Shown piece by piece: positions 34,761 to 46,383 of a DNA stretch of 64,000 nt. A program made the position numbers and the translations under genes. Origin of the DNA: Thereva unica (taxonomy: Eukaryota > Arthropoda > Insecta > Diptera > Therevidae); NCBI GenBank assembly GCA_949987705.1, contig OX465282.1, forward strand, positions 127,182,310 through 127,246,309, given 5' to 3'. The notes beneath the pieces were generated by a model that was not told the DNA's origin, ran no database searches, and saw only the letters and a program-made list of their open reading frames with translations. Within the stretch, counting starts at the first letter, position 1; every line of letters begins with the position of its first letter.

Positions 34761-36840
34761 GTGCTCTTGTGACGCGGTACCCACTGAAGGGTCATCCTGT
34801 ATCTCCCAACTGGGAAAGAAAGATCAATCTGGCAGTTTTCGACCAGCTTGGGCAGTCCAAGCCTAGTGCTTTGATGGCGACTTGAATATCTGGTATGACC
34901 GTATAGCTACCCGGGATTGAATGATTGCCTAAAGTTTTGCCTTGAAAATGCTGGCTAAGATGCATAGGCGGTGGGATGTTTGGAAATTAAACGAGGGAGT
35001 TTTTTATCCATCTGTATTCAGGACAACGTCATGATCCTTGTTGAGTTCAAAGTCTTCCCTTTCATTTCTAACAGGGAAATCGATATTGAGGTCTCTGCTG
35101 AGATTTGGTAGGCCATATTACCATTATAGATAGGTATGTAGATATGTGGCTGTGCCCGTAGGTCCTTCCAACCCAGCAACCCGCTTCACGCAGGCATACT
35201 GCCTCCTGCTGTCTGAAGTATTAAATCAGTTGGCAACAGGTCGATAATATACGTTGAGCTTCCGGTAATTTCCCACAAAATGGCAAAATTAAAAAAATAA
35301 TTTTGAATGTAGAGGTTATATTGCTCTAGCCAGTATAAGGAAACAACATACCTACACTTCGAAATGTAAAAACACGTGGGGCGAAAAGTTCCAGTGGTAA
35401 TACAATAAGATAGATACGTATTCGATTTTTTCTGGGGCACCACTGCGTTTTTGGGCCGCACAATAGATGCCAAACATGCAAAATTGATTACTTTTTGGCA
35501 CTCTTTCCGGAAAAAACAATTTGGAGGAAAGGTGGCCACCATGAGCGAAGTTCTGCACAGGGCGTCTAATCTCTCGCCATGCAAAATCTATGCAGACGAT
35601 TCTGATTATGTTTGGCTAGGTTGTCAAGGTAGTTCACAATTTTTCATCGTCGAATCTTAAAAAATTTTTTGAAGTATCCAAAATCAATTTTTGCAGATTT
35701 GTTCTTTTTCATTATACCTTTTTCCTCCAGCGGACTGTGCACTCATAATATTTTTGTGATGAAAGGAGTTGCAGCGCACCCGGGTTTTTGCTAGTATTCT
35801 ATATTTGTGTAATGCATCCAACAAGCTAACTTATTGTACAAATAAAGGAAACATCTATGCAATAGAAGCTACTTCTTCTTGGTTCTCGGTTACTATCAAA
35901 GATTACCGCGCAACACAATTCCACTTCATGCCATAAATTGACAACTCAAAAGCCAAAGAAATATAAAAATTTTCAAAATTTCCTCATTGACTTCTCAAGA
36001 ACATGAAACGAAGTCATCATTTACTCCCCAACGAAATATCCTTTTTAGAGAGTAAAAGATCCCTTCTTTGTCAGATTGTAAAAGTGCATTGAAGACCCCT
36101 CAAGGCCCATCCACCCCTGATAGCGTTCATAAGTTCATGTTTCATGGCATTCTATCAACAGCCCTTAACTCCATTTCCTATGTCGGAAAGCTCTGAGCTC
36201 TCCTTACAATGCAGGCATTAAAATCTCCAGGATTACGAACAGTTGCAATGAACGTGACGTGCAACATAGCCCGGGTTTACCAATGGAAACGCATCTCTGG
36301 TACCTATATGTAGCTGTAAGCAAACCTCTCCTCATCAACAAGTCAACAAAAGGACGAAGGGAAAAAAATTGTTCTTTTTCTAAGGATTTTTTCTGCAACT
36401 TAATTGAAGTGTTACACAGGACGGGGGATGACATAAATATATACTAACCACCCCCCAAACATAAAATACGGGGAGACGTGCTTCAGGTGAACTCTGCGCG
36501 ATTAGTCAGGCTGCACTCCAATTAAGGCGAAACGCAGAAGGAGACGCATTTCATATTTCCTATTGTTCACCCTTAGACGACGATGGCATTATTTGCTTGC
36601 AGTCCTAGAGAGTCAAGGACTTTTCGACAAGATGGTAACTACCTTCTGAACGTGGCTCTTTCGAAAGCCGAAATACCGGAAAGCTTTCAAGAAAATTCCA
36701 AGGTTGGCAAAAATAATAAGAAGCGTAAAAAGAATGAGCGAAAAAACGACCGAATAAATAAAGCGAATTGAATCTTTGGCCTTGGCGGGGTTTTTTTTTG
36801 TTATTAAGAAAATAAAAATCCGCGGCGGTACAGTTACCGC
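34761..36840. other. Noncoding region
   Basis: Apart from the conserved peptide repeat at 35.22-35.28 kb, nothing is recognised. A 132-codon minus-strand frame (35,584-35,186) contains that repeat and may be a transposon relic; the rest of it matches nothing I know. Confidence 0.4.
35222..35282 (-). repeat. Inverted copy of a peptide-coding repeat
   Basis: On the minus strand this reads AILWEITGSSTYIIDLLPTD and continues with LI. A plus-strand copy at 39,561-39,621 reads AILWEITESSTYILDLLPTD. The two DNA segments are about 90 percent alike over 60 bp, and most differences are at third codon positions. This suggests both descend from a real coding sequence, probably a transposon protein I cannot name. 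Confidence 0.7.
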
Positions 36841-37720
36841 GGCACACCATTCGATACCGTTTCGATTGCAGCGAATAATATAGGAAGAAGAGACGCGGGG
36901 CGACAAGAACGTCGCCTCGTCGTGACCTGCTCAGCCTTTCCGATTTCGCCTTTATTACCTCGTCGTCGTAGTCGTGGTCGTCGTCTCAAGACCGGGGCGA
37001 AACTCGAAACGCCTCTCGCAGGGTTTTCTTATCTCGATGAAATTGCAGCCCGCGAACACGTTCCTGAACATTCAGCTGTTTACAAACACCGACACTCCGG
37101 GGGATTCTCTATCTCCTTATTGTTGCCGCGGTTCATCGGTTCTTAACCGCCTTTTTGCTCGCGCTTTATTTCGCCTTATCGCGTCTAAATTTAAAGCATA
37201 ATAAAGCACCGCAGTCTGTTGTTCAGCGAGATGCTTTCGCCGGGCGATTGTTCTAGCGGCAGAATGGCCTCTCCTTGCATTTTGCATTTCGCCCCGCGAT
37301 CGTAGTTTTTCAATTTTGCACAAAATACCCCGAATGACGGAGCTGCGTCGTATCTTCGTAGGCGATCGGAATCTGCTTACAATCGCGGGTTTACCTGACC
37401 TTCGCCTGCAATTTTTAGTGGAAATCCACAAAAAAAATATCGCAAACGATAACCACATTTTTTTCGCCGCATAAATATAAAATTGTCGCTCAAGCAATTT
37501 TCGCAGCTCCAAATTTCGCAAAGCTATAAATATTTTATTTCGGTTTTAATTTTCTGCATTGTTTTATTTTTATACTTATATTCCCATTCTCCGCATGCAT
37601 TCAACAAAAACAAATCAACAGAATCAACAGCGACGACAAAAGCGAAATTAGCTATTTTCCGCGATCGTTCAACTCGCGGCGTCCACGCCCGGTTTTTTTT
37701 GGGAGCGAATTAATGGAGCG
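36840..37720. other. GC-richer non-repetitive island
   Basis: This stretch has many CG dinucleotides (CGCCTCGTCGTGACC, CGCCGCATAAAT, TTCGCCTTATCGCG), unlike the AT-rich surroundings. It has overlapping open frames on both strands, the longest 134 codons on the minus strand (37,521-37,117), none with a recognised domain. Candidates are a CpG-rich promoter, an untranslated exon or an enhancer. TTTATT/ATAAA words and a GCGATCG word occur inside. No splice or translation start evidence is strong enough to call a gene. Confidence 0.4.
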
Positions 37721-38124
37721 TTCGAGTCAATTGACAGTTTTGACTATTTGGTCAATGATGGGTGCCAGCGCCGAAGCCGAGGAGGAGTTGTTGCACTCTA
37801 TGGTGCCAATTATCTGATTATGGACGATGATGATCTTCGGGTATTGGAGGAGTTTGAAATGTTTAGCTGGGACGAGTGTGGTTCTTGCTGAATAATGGTT
37901 TTCCATTTATTTCAATCGCGTTGGGGAAGATTTCCCGAAAATCATCTTGTTAGTTCCTATTTGGGCTGTGGCAAGGGTGACGTGGGCTAGTAACAATGGG
38001 CTTTAAATGCGTTTAATTTATTTTAAATTATATTTTTATACTTTGTTAATTTGGAAATATTTCCTTGTATAGAATATAATGTTTTTGACACTTAACTGTA
38101 GTGATGAAATTTCCATTTATGTTT

Positions 38125-39170
38125 GTTTGTGTCCTCTGTATAAGAAAGCGGAAAGGGCCCAAAAAAAGCAATCGTTGAGAGATTATAGCCAAGCTGTAGA
38201 GAGCCTAGGCAAATTTTTCTCTAAGCAACAATGTCAACCATCTTATATCAAACGGGGAGGCGGCACATGGATACAGTCTTCAAGGGACGCCCTGAAACTT
38301 CTCCCTAAAATCCACTTTCCTGCCTGCCAAGAAATCCTTAACAGGTGCCCAGGGCTACTAGAAAAAAGCAGTGCCGTGGAATGAAACCTGCGATGTTGTC
38401 TTCGTATAAGTCGCCAGGTTTGGACAACATAATGCCAATCTTGATCCCAAAGGTCCGACAGAACTTTTTTCCTATAAAGCCTAGAACGCATGCTAGATCT
38501 ATACCTCCGAACTACATAACAGAGGTCCCAATGTCTGCATCTTAGCATGAATACTAAAAAGGGAGATCGGTGGACACAGGTCCTCATGAAGTAGCGTGCA
38601 TCGTGGAATACTACCAAGAGTACAAAAAGTTTACCTTGGCAGCTTTCCTAGATATAAATATCGGCAACGTGACCATTTATGAGGCCCGGCGAAAGTAGAG
38701 ATCCACAATGGAGTTAGTGGATCTTCCGCACGGTGGAACTAGTGATGAAATCCTCCCGCCTCTGCTATGACTCATAGCGATGACAAATATCCTGAAGACA
38801 CTAGAGAAGCACTGAATAAAGTCGCAGGCCTATGCGAACGACACGATCATGTTAGTTTCCGGAAAATTCCTACACAAAATCAGTGAGGTTGTGTAAATGG
38901 CTCTTGGAAAGGTAAAAGCATGATCGAACCGCTGCTGCGAGCTGAAGCTTTTCACCTGATGCATAGAACTAAAATACCCACCTTCAGTCCACTTGGGTCT
39001 TATTGTGGACTCAAAACCGAATTGGAGATTGAATATCTTAGAAGAGCCAAGGAAGTATAGTATAGCTTTCTATGGCTGTGAGTATCATTCGGCAAGAGAT
39101 GGAGTTTGCCCGAGTAAAAATGAAACTCGCCTACCTAGCTCCAGTAGGTAAACCTTAGCTCGCACGACGC
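38125..39170 (+). mobile_element. R1/LOA-like LINE fragment
   Basis: The order of motifs matches the region before and including reverse transcriptase. First KKAERAQKKQSLRDYSQAVE (about 38,145) and GGGTWIQSSRDALKLLPKIH followed by FPACQ (about 38,250-38,330), the linker before the RT domain. Then SYKSPGLDNIMPILIP (about 38,400), the start of RT. Then EYYQEYKKFTLAAFLDIN (about 38,610), the palm motif. Then a YANDTIMLVSGK relic of the YADD box (about 38,830), and LGLIVDSKPNWRLN (about 38,990). Stops and frameshifts throughout make it non-functional. The C-terminal part is missing. Confidence 0.8.
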
Positions 39171-40180
39171 CCGCATCTACCATGGTGCTTTTCTTCGTTC
39201 TACACAATTTTTTAAACCCGCAATTCTGCTCGCTTAATTTAGAAAAAGTGCATGCCTGCGGCGAGAGCGTGCCTGCCTGTGGCAGGAGAGTGCATGTCTC
39301 TAGCGAACAAATTTTTACAGTGGAGCGTGCATACTTTTATGGCATTCCTATTTGTTCGTTATGCGTGCCAGCTGCGGGCGCGTACGTGCTCTTAGAAAGT
39401 TAACCAATTTAATTATTTTTAATCGGATGAAACCGAACATGTTGCCTTCACTCGTGATATATGACCGTACACCGTATGGTGCGATCTTTTCAAAGAATAT
39501 ACCAGACCCAGACTGAGCCAAATCCAAGGAAGGATGGTTTGCCCCAGAATAACGGGCGCTATTTTGTGGGAAATTACGGAAAGCTCCACGTATATTCTCG
39601 ATCTGTTGCCAACTGATTTATACTAATGGACTGGTGGTACAAAGAGTCATTCTTGATTGAGGCAGACCTTTTTTGCCTGAAACTATACTCTTAGTCCCAT
39701 GGTTTTGGAGAGAATTGAAGTTATTGCTGGTACGTAGTAGTTAGAAAAGTTGTTGGAGTCTTTTGTTTTTTGGTAAGAGCGAATAAACGAAAGTTTTCAA
39801 ATGTTTGAATAAACTTCGGTGTAGTGGTTATTACAGGGTTTGCGCAGAGGTTTAGCTGAGGGTGTTGTGAACATTAGGAGGATGAGGGGTATATTGTTAG
39901 GGTCGATAAATTTGCTAGCATCTATCACCCGGAAACACATATTTCGACTAACCATAAAGAAGACCCTGTCAATTGTGGTCAAGAAACACGCGGTCATGGG
40001 GTGTCATAGCAGTGACGAGAGAAGAATTCGAGGCGAACAGAGGTCCTAGTAAATCAGCCTTGGATTTGCTGTCTGCTAGCAATTCTTATGATTAGTTTAC
40101 GGTGATGGCAGTGGTAGATAGGGAGCCAGTACATATTGCAAGAATAAAGGAGGCAAGGATACCAAAAAAAAAAAAAAAAA
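39171..40180. other. Noncoding region left of the A-rich array
   Basis: A 73-codon frame at 39,182-39,403 contains imperfect repeats of GTGCATGCCTGCGGC-like words and is not a recognised gene. The peptide-repeat copy at 39.56 kb and an A19 run at 40,163-40,181, directly before the tandem array, are the only other features seen. Confidence 0.45.
39561..39621 (+). repeat. Plus-strand copy of the peptide-coding repeat
   Basis: See the inverted relative at 35,222-35,282. The frame AILWEITESSTYILDLLPTD is kept without a stop for about 22 codons. The flanks of the two copies are not obviously related, so only this short core is shared or has survived. Confidence 0.7.
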
Positions 40181-40245
40181 AGTGCCATGGCTTCTCGATG
40201 GCACAGTAGACATGAATAGACCCCAAGGATAAGACATATTCATAT

Positions 40246-41362
40246 CAAAAACAAAAACAACAAAAACAATAAAAACAACAAAAACAGCGAAAACAACAAA
40301 AACAACAAAAGCAGCAAAAACAACAAAAACAACAAAAACAGCAAAAACAACAAAAACAACAAAACAGCAAAAACAACAAAAACAGCAAAAACCACAAAAA
40401 CAGCAAAAACAACAAAACCAGCAAAACAGCAAAAACAACAAAAACAGCAAAAACAACAAAAACAACAAAAATACCAAAAACAACAAAAACAAATAAAACA
40501 ACAAAAACAGCAAAAATAACAAAAACAGCAAAAGCAACAAAAACAACAAAAACAGCAAAAACGACAAAACCAACAAAAAAAACAAAAACAACAAAAACAG
40601 CAAAACCAACAAAAACAGCAAAAACAACAAAAACAACAAAACCAACAAAAACAACAAAAACAACAAAAACAACAAAAACAGCAAAAACAACAAAACAGCA
40701 AAAAGAGCAAAAACAGCAAAAACAACAAAACCAACAAAAACAGCAAAAACAACAAAAACAGTAAAAGCAACAAAAACAACAAAAACAGCAAAATCAACAA
40801 AAACGACCAAACCAATAAAAACAACAAAAACAGCAAAAACAACAAAACAACCAAACCAACAAAAACAGCAAAAACAACAAAAACAACGAAAACAGCAAAA
40901 ACAACAAATAACACAAAACCAACAAATAACGCAAAACCAACAAAAACAGCAAAAACAACAAAAACAGCAAAAACAACAAAAGCAGCAAAAACAACAAAAA
41001 CAGCAAAAACAACAAAAACAACAAAAACAGCAAAAGCAACAAAAACAACAAAAACAGCAAAAGCAACAAAAACAGCAAAAACAACAAAAAGAACAAAAAC
41101 AGCAAAAAAAACAGCAAAAGCAACAAAAACAACAAAAACAACAAAAACAGCAAAAGCAACAAAAACAACAAAAACAACAAAAACAGCAAAAACAACAAAA
41201 ACAACAAAAACAGCAAAAACATCAAAAACAACCAAACCAACAAAAACAGCAAAAACAACAAATAACACAAAACCAACAAAAACAGCAAAAACAACAAAAA
41301 CAGCAAAAACAACAAAAACAACAAAAACAGCAAAAGCAACAAAAACAGCAAAAAAAACAAAA
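40246..41362. repeat. A-rich 9-mer subarray, unit 1
   Basis: Runs of AAAAACAAC and AAAAACAGC in direct repetition; almost no T on this strand. It differs from the other two units by small indels, for example six rather than five A residues near 40,577 and extra 9-mers near 40,650 and 40,830. Confidence 0.95.
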
Positions 41363-41534
41363 ATTTATCCTAAAAGTATGCTAAACAATAATGAGTCATG
41401 GTAACGATTTTCGTCTCCGCACATTCTTTCAAATAGACTCCAGGGATAAGACATATTCATGTCAAAAAAGTGCCATGGCTTCTCGATGGCACAGTAGACA
41501 TGAATAGACCCCAAGGATAAGACATATTCATATC

Positions 41535-42631
41535 AAAAACAAAAACAACAAAAACAATAAAAACAACAAAAACAGCGAAAACAACAAAAACAATAAAAGC
41601 AGCAAAAACAACAAAAACAACAAAAACAGCAAAAACAACAAAAACAACAAAACAGCAAAAACAACAAAAACAGCAAAAACCACAAAAACAGCAAAAACAA
41701 CAAAACCAGCAAAACAGCAAAAACAACAAAAACAGCAAAAACAACAAAAACAACAAAAATACCAAAAACAACAAAAACAAATAAAACAACAAAAACAGCA
41801 AAAATAACAAAAACAGCAAAAGCAACAAAAACAACAAAAACAGCAAAAACGACAAAACCAACAAAAAAACAAAAACAACAAAAACAGCAAAACCAACAAA
41901 AACAGCAAAAACAACAAAAACAACAAAACCAACAAAAACAACAAAAACAACAAAAACAGCAAAAACAACAAAACAGCAAAAAGAGCAAAAACAGCAAAAA
42001 CAACAAAACCAACAAAAACAGCAAAAACAACAAAAACAGTAAAAGCAACAAAAACAACAAAAACAGCAAAATCAACAAAAACGACCAAACCAATAAAAAC
42101 AACAAAAACAACAAAACAACCAAACCAACAAAAACAGCAAAAACAACAAAAACAACGAAAACAGCAAAAACAACAAATAACACAAAACCAACAAATAACA
42201 CAAAACCAACAAAAACAGCAAAAACAACAAAAACAGCAAAAACAACAAAAGCAGCAAAAACAACAAAAACAGCAAAAACAACAAAAACAACAAAAACAGC
42301 AAAAGCAACAAAAACAACAAAAACAGCAAAAGCAACAAAAACAGCAAAAACAACAAAAAGAACAAAAACAGCAAAAAAAACAGCAAAAGCAACAAAAACA
42401 ACAAAAACAACAAAAACAGCAAAAGCAACAAAAACAACAAAAACAACAAAAACAGCAAAAACAACAAAAACAACAAAAACAGCAAAAACATCAAAAACAA
42501 CCAAACCAACAAAAACAGCAAAAACAACAAATAACACAAAACCAACAAAAACAGCAAAAACAACAAAAACAGCAAAAACAACAAAAACAACAAAAACAGC
42601 AAAAGCAACAAAAACAGCAAAAAAAACAAAA
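41535..42631. repeat. A-rich 9-mer subarray, unit 2
   Basis: Same 9-mer family as unit 1. Its translated shadow frames are identical to those of unit 3, so units 2 and 3 share the same order of variant 9-mers along more than 1 kb. Confidence 0.95.
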
Positions 42632-42803
42632 ATTTATCCTAAAAGTATGCTAAACAATAATGAGTCATGGTAACGATTTTCGTCTCCGCACATTCTTTCA
42701 AATAGACTCCAGGGATAAGACATATTCATGTCAAAAAAGTGCCATGGCTTCTCGATGGCACAGTAGACATGAATAGACCCCAAGGATAAGACATATTCAT
42801 ATC

Positions 42804-43900
42804 AAAAACAAAAACAACAAAAACAATAAAAACAACAAAAACAGCGAAAACAACAAAAACAATAAAAGCAGCAAAAACAACAAAAACAACAAAAACAGCA
42901 AAAACAACAAAAACAACAAAACAGCAAAAACAACAAAAACAGCAAAAACCACAAAAACAGCAAAAACAACAAAACCAGCAAAACAGCAAAAACAACAAAA
43001 ACAGCAAAAACAACAAAAACAACAAAAATACCAAAAACAACAAAAACAAATAAAACAACAAAAACAGCAAAAATAACAAAAACAGCAAAAGCAACAAAAA
43101 CAACAAAAACAGCAAAAACGACAAAACCAACAAAAAAACAAAAACAACAAAAACAGCAAAACCAACAAAAACAGCAAAAACAACAAAAACAACAAAACCA
43201 ACAAAAACAACAAAAACAACAAAAACAGCAAAAACAACAAAACAGCAAAAAGAGCAAAAACAGCAAAAACAACAAAACCAACAAAAACAGCAAAAACAAC
43301 AAAAACAGTAAAAGCAACAAAAACAACAAAAACAGCAAAATCAACAAAAACGACCAAACCAATAAAAACAACAAAAACAACAAAACAACCAAACCAACAA
43401 AAACAGCAAAAACAACAAAAACAACGAAAACAGCAAAAACAACAAATAACACAAAACCAACAAATAACACAAAACCAACAAAAACAGCAAAAACAACAAA
43501 AACAGCAAAAACAACAAAAGCAGCAAAAACAACAAAAACAGCAAAAACAACAAAAACAACAAAAACAGCAAAAGCAACAAAAACAACAAAAACAGCAAAA
43601 GCAACAAAAACAGCAAAAACAACAAAAAGAACAAAAACAGCAAAAAAAACAGCAAAAGCAACAAAAACAACAAAAACAACAAAAACAGCAAAAGCAACAA
43701 AAACAACAAAAACAACAAAAACAGCAAAAACAACAAAAACAACAAAAACAGCAAAAACATCAAAAACAACCAAACCAACAAAAACAGCAAAAACAACAAA
43801 TAACACAAAACCAACAAAAACAGCAAAAACAACAAAAACAGCAAAAACAACAAAAACAACAAAAACAGCAAAAGCAACAAAAACAGCAAAAAAAACAAAA
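42804..43900. repeat. A-rich 9-mer subarray, unit 3
   Basis: Exact offset of 1,269 bp from unit 2. It is followed by one more copy of the spacer, which stops at 44,005 in the GATAAGACATATTCATGTC phrase, where unrelated sequence begins. Confidence 0.95.
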
Positions 43901-44005
43901 ATTTATCCTAAAAGTATGCTAAACAATAATGAGTCATGGTAACGATTTTCGTCTCCGCACATTCTTTCAAATAGACTCCAGGGATAAGACATATTCATGT
44001 CAAAA

Positions 44006-46383
44006 GCTATTATATGGGGATATACAAAAGGATAGATTTTGCTGATGTGATGAATATACAGTAGCTGAAACTTTAACTGCAGTCTGGTGACGACCGCTGA
44101 CCCTTCCCATTTTTTCGTTACTACGAGTGCCTCTTTAATGTTTTAAGGACTTTTGAACGATTGATTCTTTTATTGTTACCTGTGGAGGTTTCATAAATTT
44201 CGTTATGTTCACAATTAATGTTTCTTTGTTGTCTACAACTATTGCAACGAATGACCTTTGCTGTCTACTACCTATCATATCTGTCATGAAAAAGCATAAC
44301 CTTCTACGAAAAACGAAATAAAGTCAAAGGGTGTGTAATCCAACTGAGACACAAATAGCATTCTGAAAGACGTAAATATTCAAATACTCCAGCATAAAAC
44401 ATCACGAAGCACATGAAAAGCACATGCAAAGTATCTGTCCTATACTGAACAAAGTTGGTTCCCAATCACGAAATAGTTTGCACAAGTGAATGGAACCAGC
44501 TGCCCATTCTCCCACGTAGATTATCCTGGCAGACAATGTCAATGTAATCGCTGCCAGCAATTCAATTCGTTTGGATTTAATTATGGCATAACTTTTCCCA
44601 AAGACCAACGACGACCAACCCCCGCGCTGCAACATATTTTCGTGAAGCTCGATAAACTGGCAATAAAGGAACGCCGTCGTTTATTAATTTTTAATATTTT
44701 TTAAAGGAATTTTAATCAATTTTCGGTGTCTGTGTGTTCCTTTTTTTTTATGGCATTTTCAGGATCTTTAAGAGCAGAATTTCAATATTGTAAAATGGCA
44801 TTCGCTGATGAAAAGTTTTTAGTTTTGAGTTTTTCATCAATGAGAAGAGAGACGGACATTTTTGCTTGCAATTTCGCTGGGTGAAAAATTCCTTTTTGTC
44901 GTGATTACTTTTAGTTGAAATTTGCATATACATACATATATATAACTATCAAGCTTTAAGTAGTGGGAGTAACTAATTAGCTAATAGTAATGAACTGTGA
45001 TGGACAAGATTTTATTAACTTTAACTTTTAACATTAATCGTATATCAATGTCAGATTTACTACCCATGATTTTGAATGACATTAATGAATTCCGGGTGTT
45101 ATCCTGAAAATCTGTCCCGTCATCGTAAATCCCTTCAGTGATAATCTCCAGCATATTACGACAACTAATCTCAATCGTAGCATAAAACTTATGGGCTTAT
45201 TGATTATCCATCAAATACAATAATTTCCACTCGTTCACCTCTTCAAATCACCGCTAATTAATGAACTTTAGCGGCTCCCCTAGACCTGATAAAAAGTACA
45301 CACACATATTGCCCGTAAAAAGTGGAGAATTCTGAAAGGAAATCAGCTTTGCGCGATAGCCGTGTAACTGTGCATGTACAGGTATTGTACATGGCTGACT
45401 GATCCGATGACGGGGTTAATTATGTACATCAAGTGCAGTGGAATCGACTGGTGGGGTACTTCCGATTTGGTTCATTCAGTTTTATCGGAGCTCCTCCGCC
45501 CTCCGCGATCGTTGGGGCTGATCCAAAGGGCAGATAACCAAACAAAAGCGTCACATTATCTGCATACTTTGCATAGTCTGAAAAACGTTTTTTGTGTGGA
45601 ACTAGGACAAGAGGGGGTTGGAAGGTCTGTGCTGGGGTTGAACGTAGCAAGGCTTCTTTCCGATTGATTTTCGAGATTAGATCGAATTTTTGGGGTGTTC
45701 TATTAGCCTTGGTTTATCACAGCGGTTAATTTCGTTGAGAGATTTGAAGAGATTGACTAAGTAATAAATATATATCTGTTTGGGTATAGTTAAAATATGT
45801 TTTCGAACGTTAAAATAGGAACAAGGACGATGCCGCGATGTGGATTCTCTGATATGGTAGTCGCGCCTATACTATACCCAAGGCTGAAAAGTACTAGTTA
45901 AAACCTCTAACCTTTGTTAGTCTACAGTCTATGGAAAAATTGACTTAGAAATAGAAATTATTAACAAAACTGGGGATTCAACAGGTCTCCTAATCTTATT
46001 CAAAGAGTTTCGAAAAGAGTCCCTGTTTAGAATCACATTTTCCATGCCGGTTTTATACAATTTCGATTGTTTATTCAAGGTCTTGACCCAGGACCATCAA
46101 AAGTAATTTAACCCTCAAACAGAATCGCAGCTGTGGTACATAGGTGATTCTAAAATCGAGAGACAATCAATTGAAGATGGTGTTTGTGGTTCAGGCGCAA
46201 ACTAGCAATAGATCTAGGCAAATTAGCCGGAGATAAAAGGCATAGGAGGCCAAAAAAGTTGCCTGAAGTTCGTTTATTGGTCCAGAATCTTTCTGTAGGT
46301 GATATGATCAAATCAAAGGGTGTCGTTAAATGAGTCTTGTATTTGTCTTGAACAGTCAGCATCAAGTTTTGGCAAAATTGCAT
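44006..46383. other. Noncoding region
   Basis: No gene or transposon protein is recognised. About 44.4-44.7 kb and 45.3-45.7 kb are GC-balanced, with 77- and 97-codon frames that match nothing known. These parts look non-repetitive. Confidence 0.4.

Larger units (their letters stand above)
40181..44005. repeat. Higher-order tandem array, three units of about 1.27-1.29 kb
   Basis: Three head-to-tail units begin at 40,181, 41,469 and 42,738 with the phrase AGTGCCATGGCTTCTCGATG. Each has about 1.1 kb of an A-rich 9-mer (AAAAACAAC / AAAAACAGC, with occasional AACC, AAGC or AATAAC variants). A roughly 170-bp complex spacer follows (TATGCTAAACAATAATGAGT, then a GATAAGACATATTCATGTC phrase). The second and third units give identical 334- and 185-codon shadow frames, so they are nearly or completely identical. 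The first is 19 bp longer with scattered differences. All minus-strand frames are open for hundreds of codons as Phe/Leu/Val/Cys repeats; this comes from T-rich sequence and is not evidence of genes. The spacer has a 7-bp stem (GTGCCAT/ATGGCAC). Confidence 0.95.

Noticed and set aside
37117..37521. 134-codon minus-strand open frame
   Set aside because: No recognised domain, overlapping frames on both strands and no splice or start context. GC-rich composition alone can keep such a frame open.
40097..43898. Several minus-strand open frames of 135-342 codons made of Phe, Leu, Val, Cys and Ala
   Set aside because: They are the complement of an A-rich 9-mer repeat with almost no T, so no stop can form in any minus frame. 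All three frames are open at once. They are not genes.
40181..44005. CRISPR-like array
   Set aside because: The repeats are 9-mers without unique spacers, units are over 1 kb, and the window is eukaryotic.
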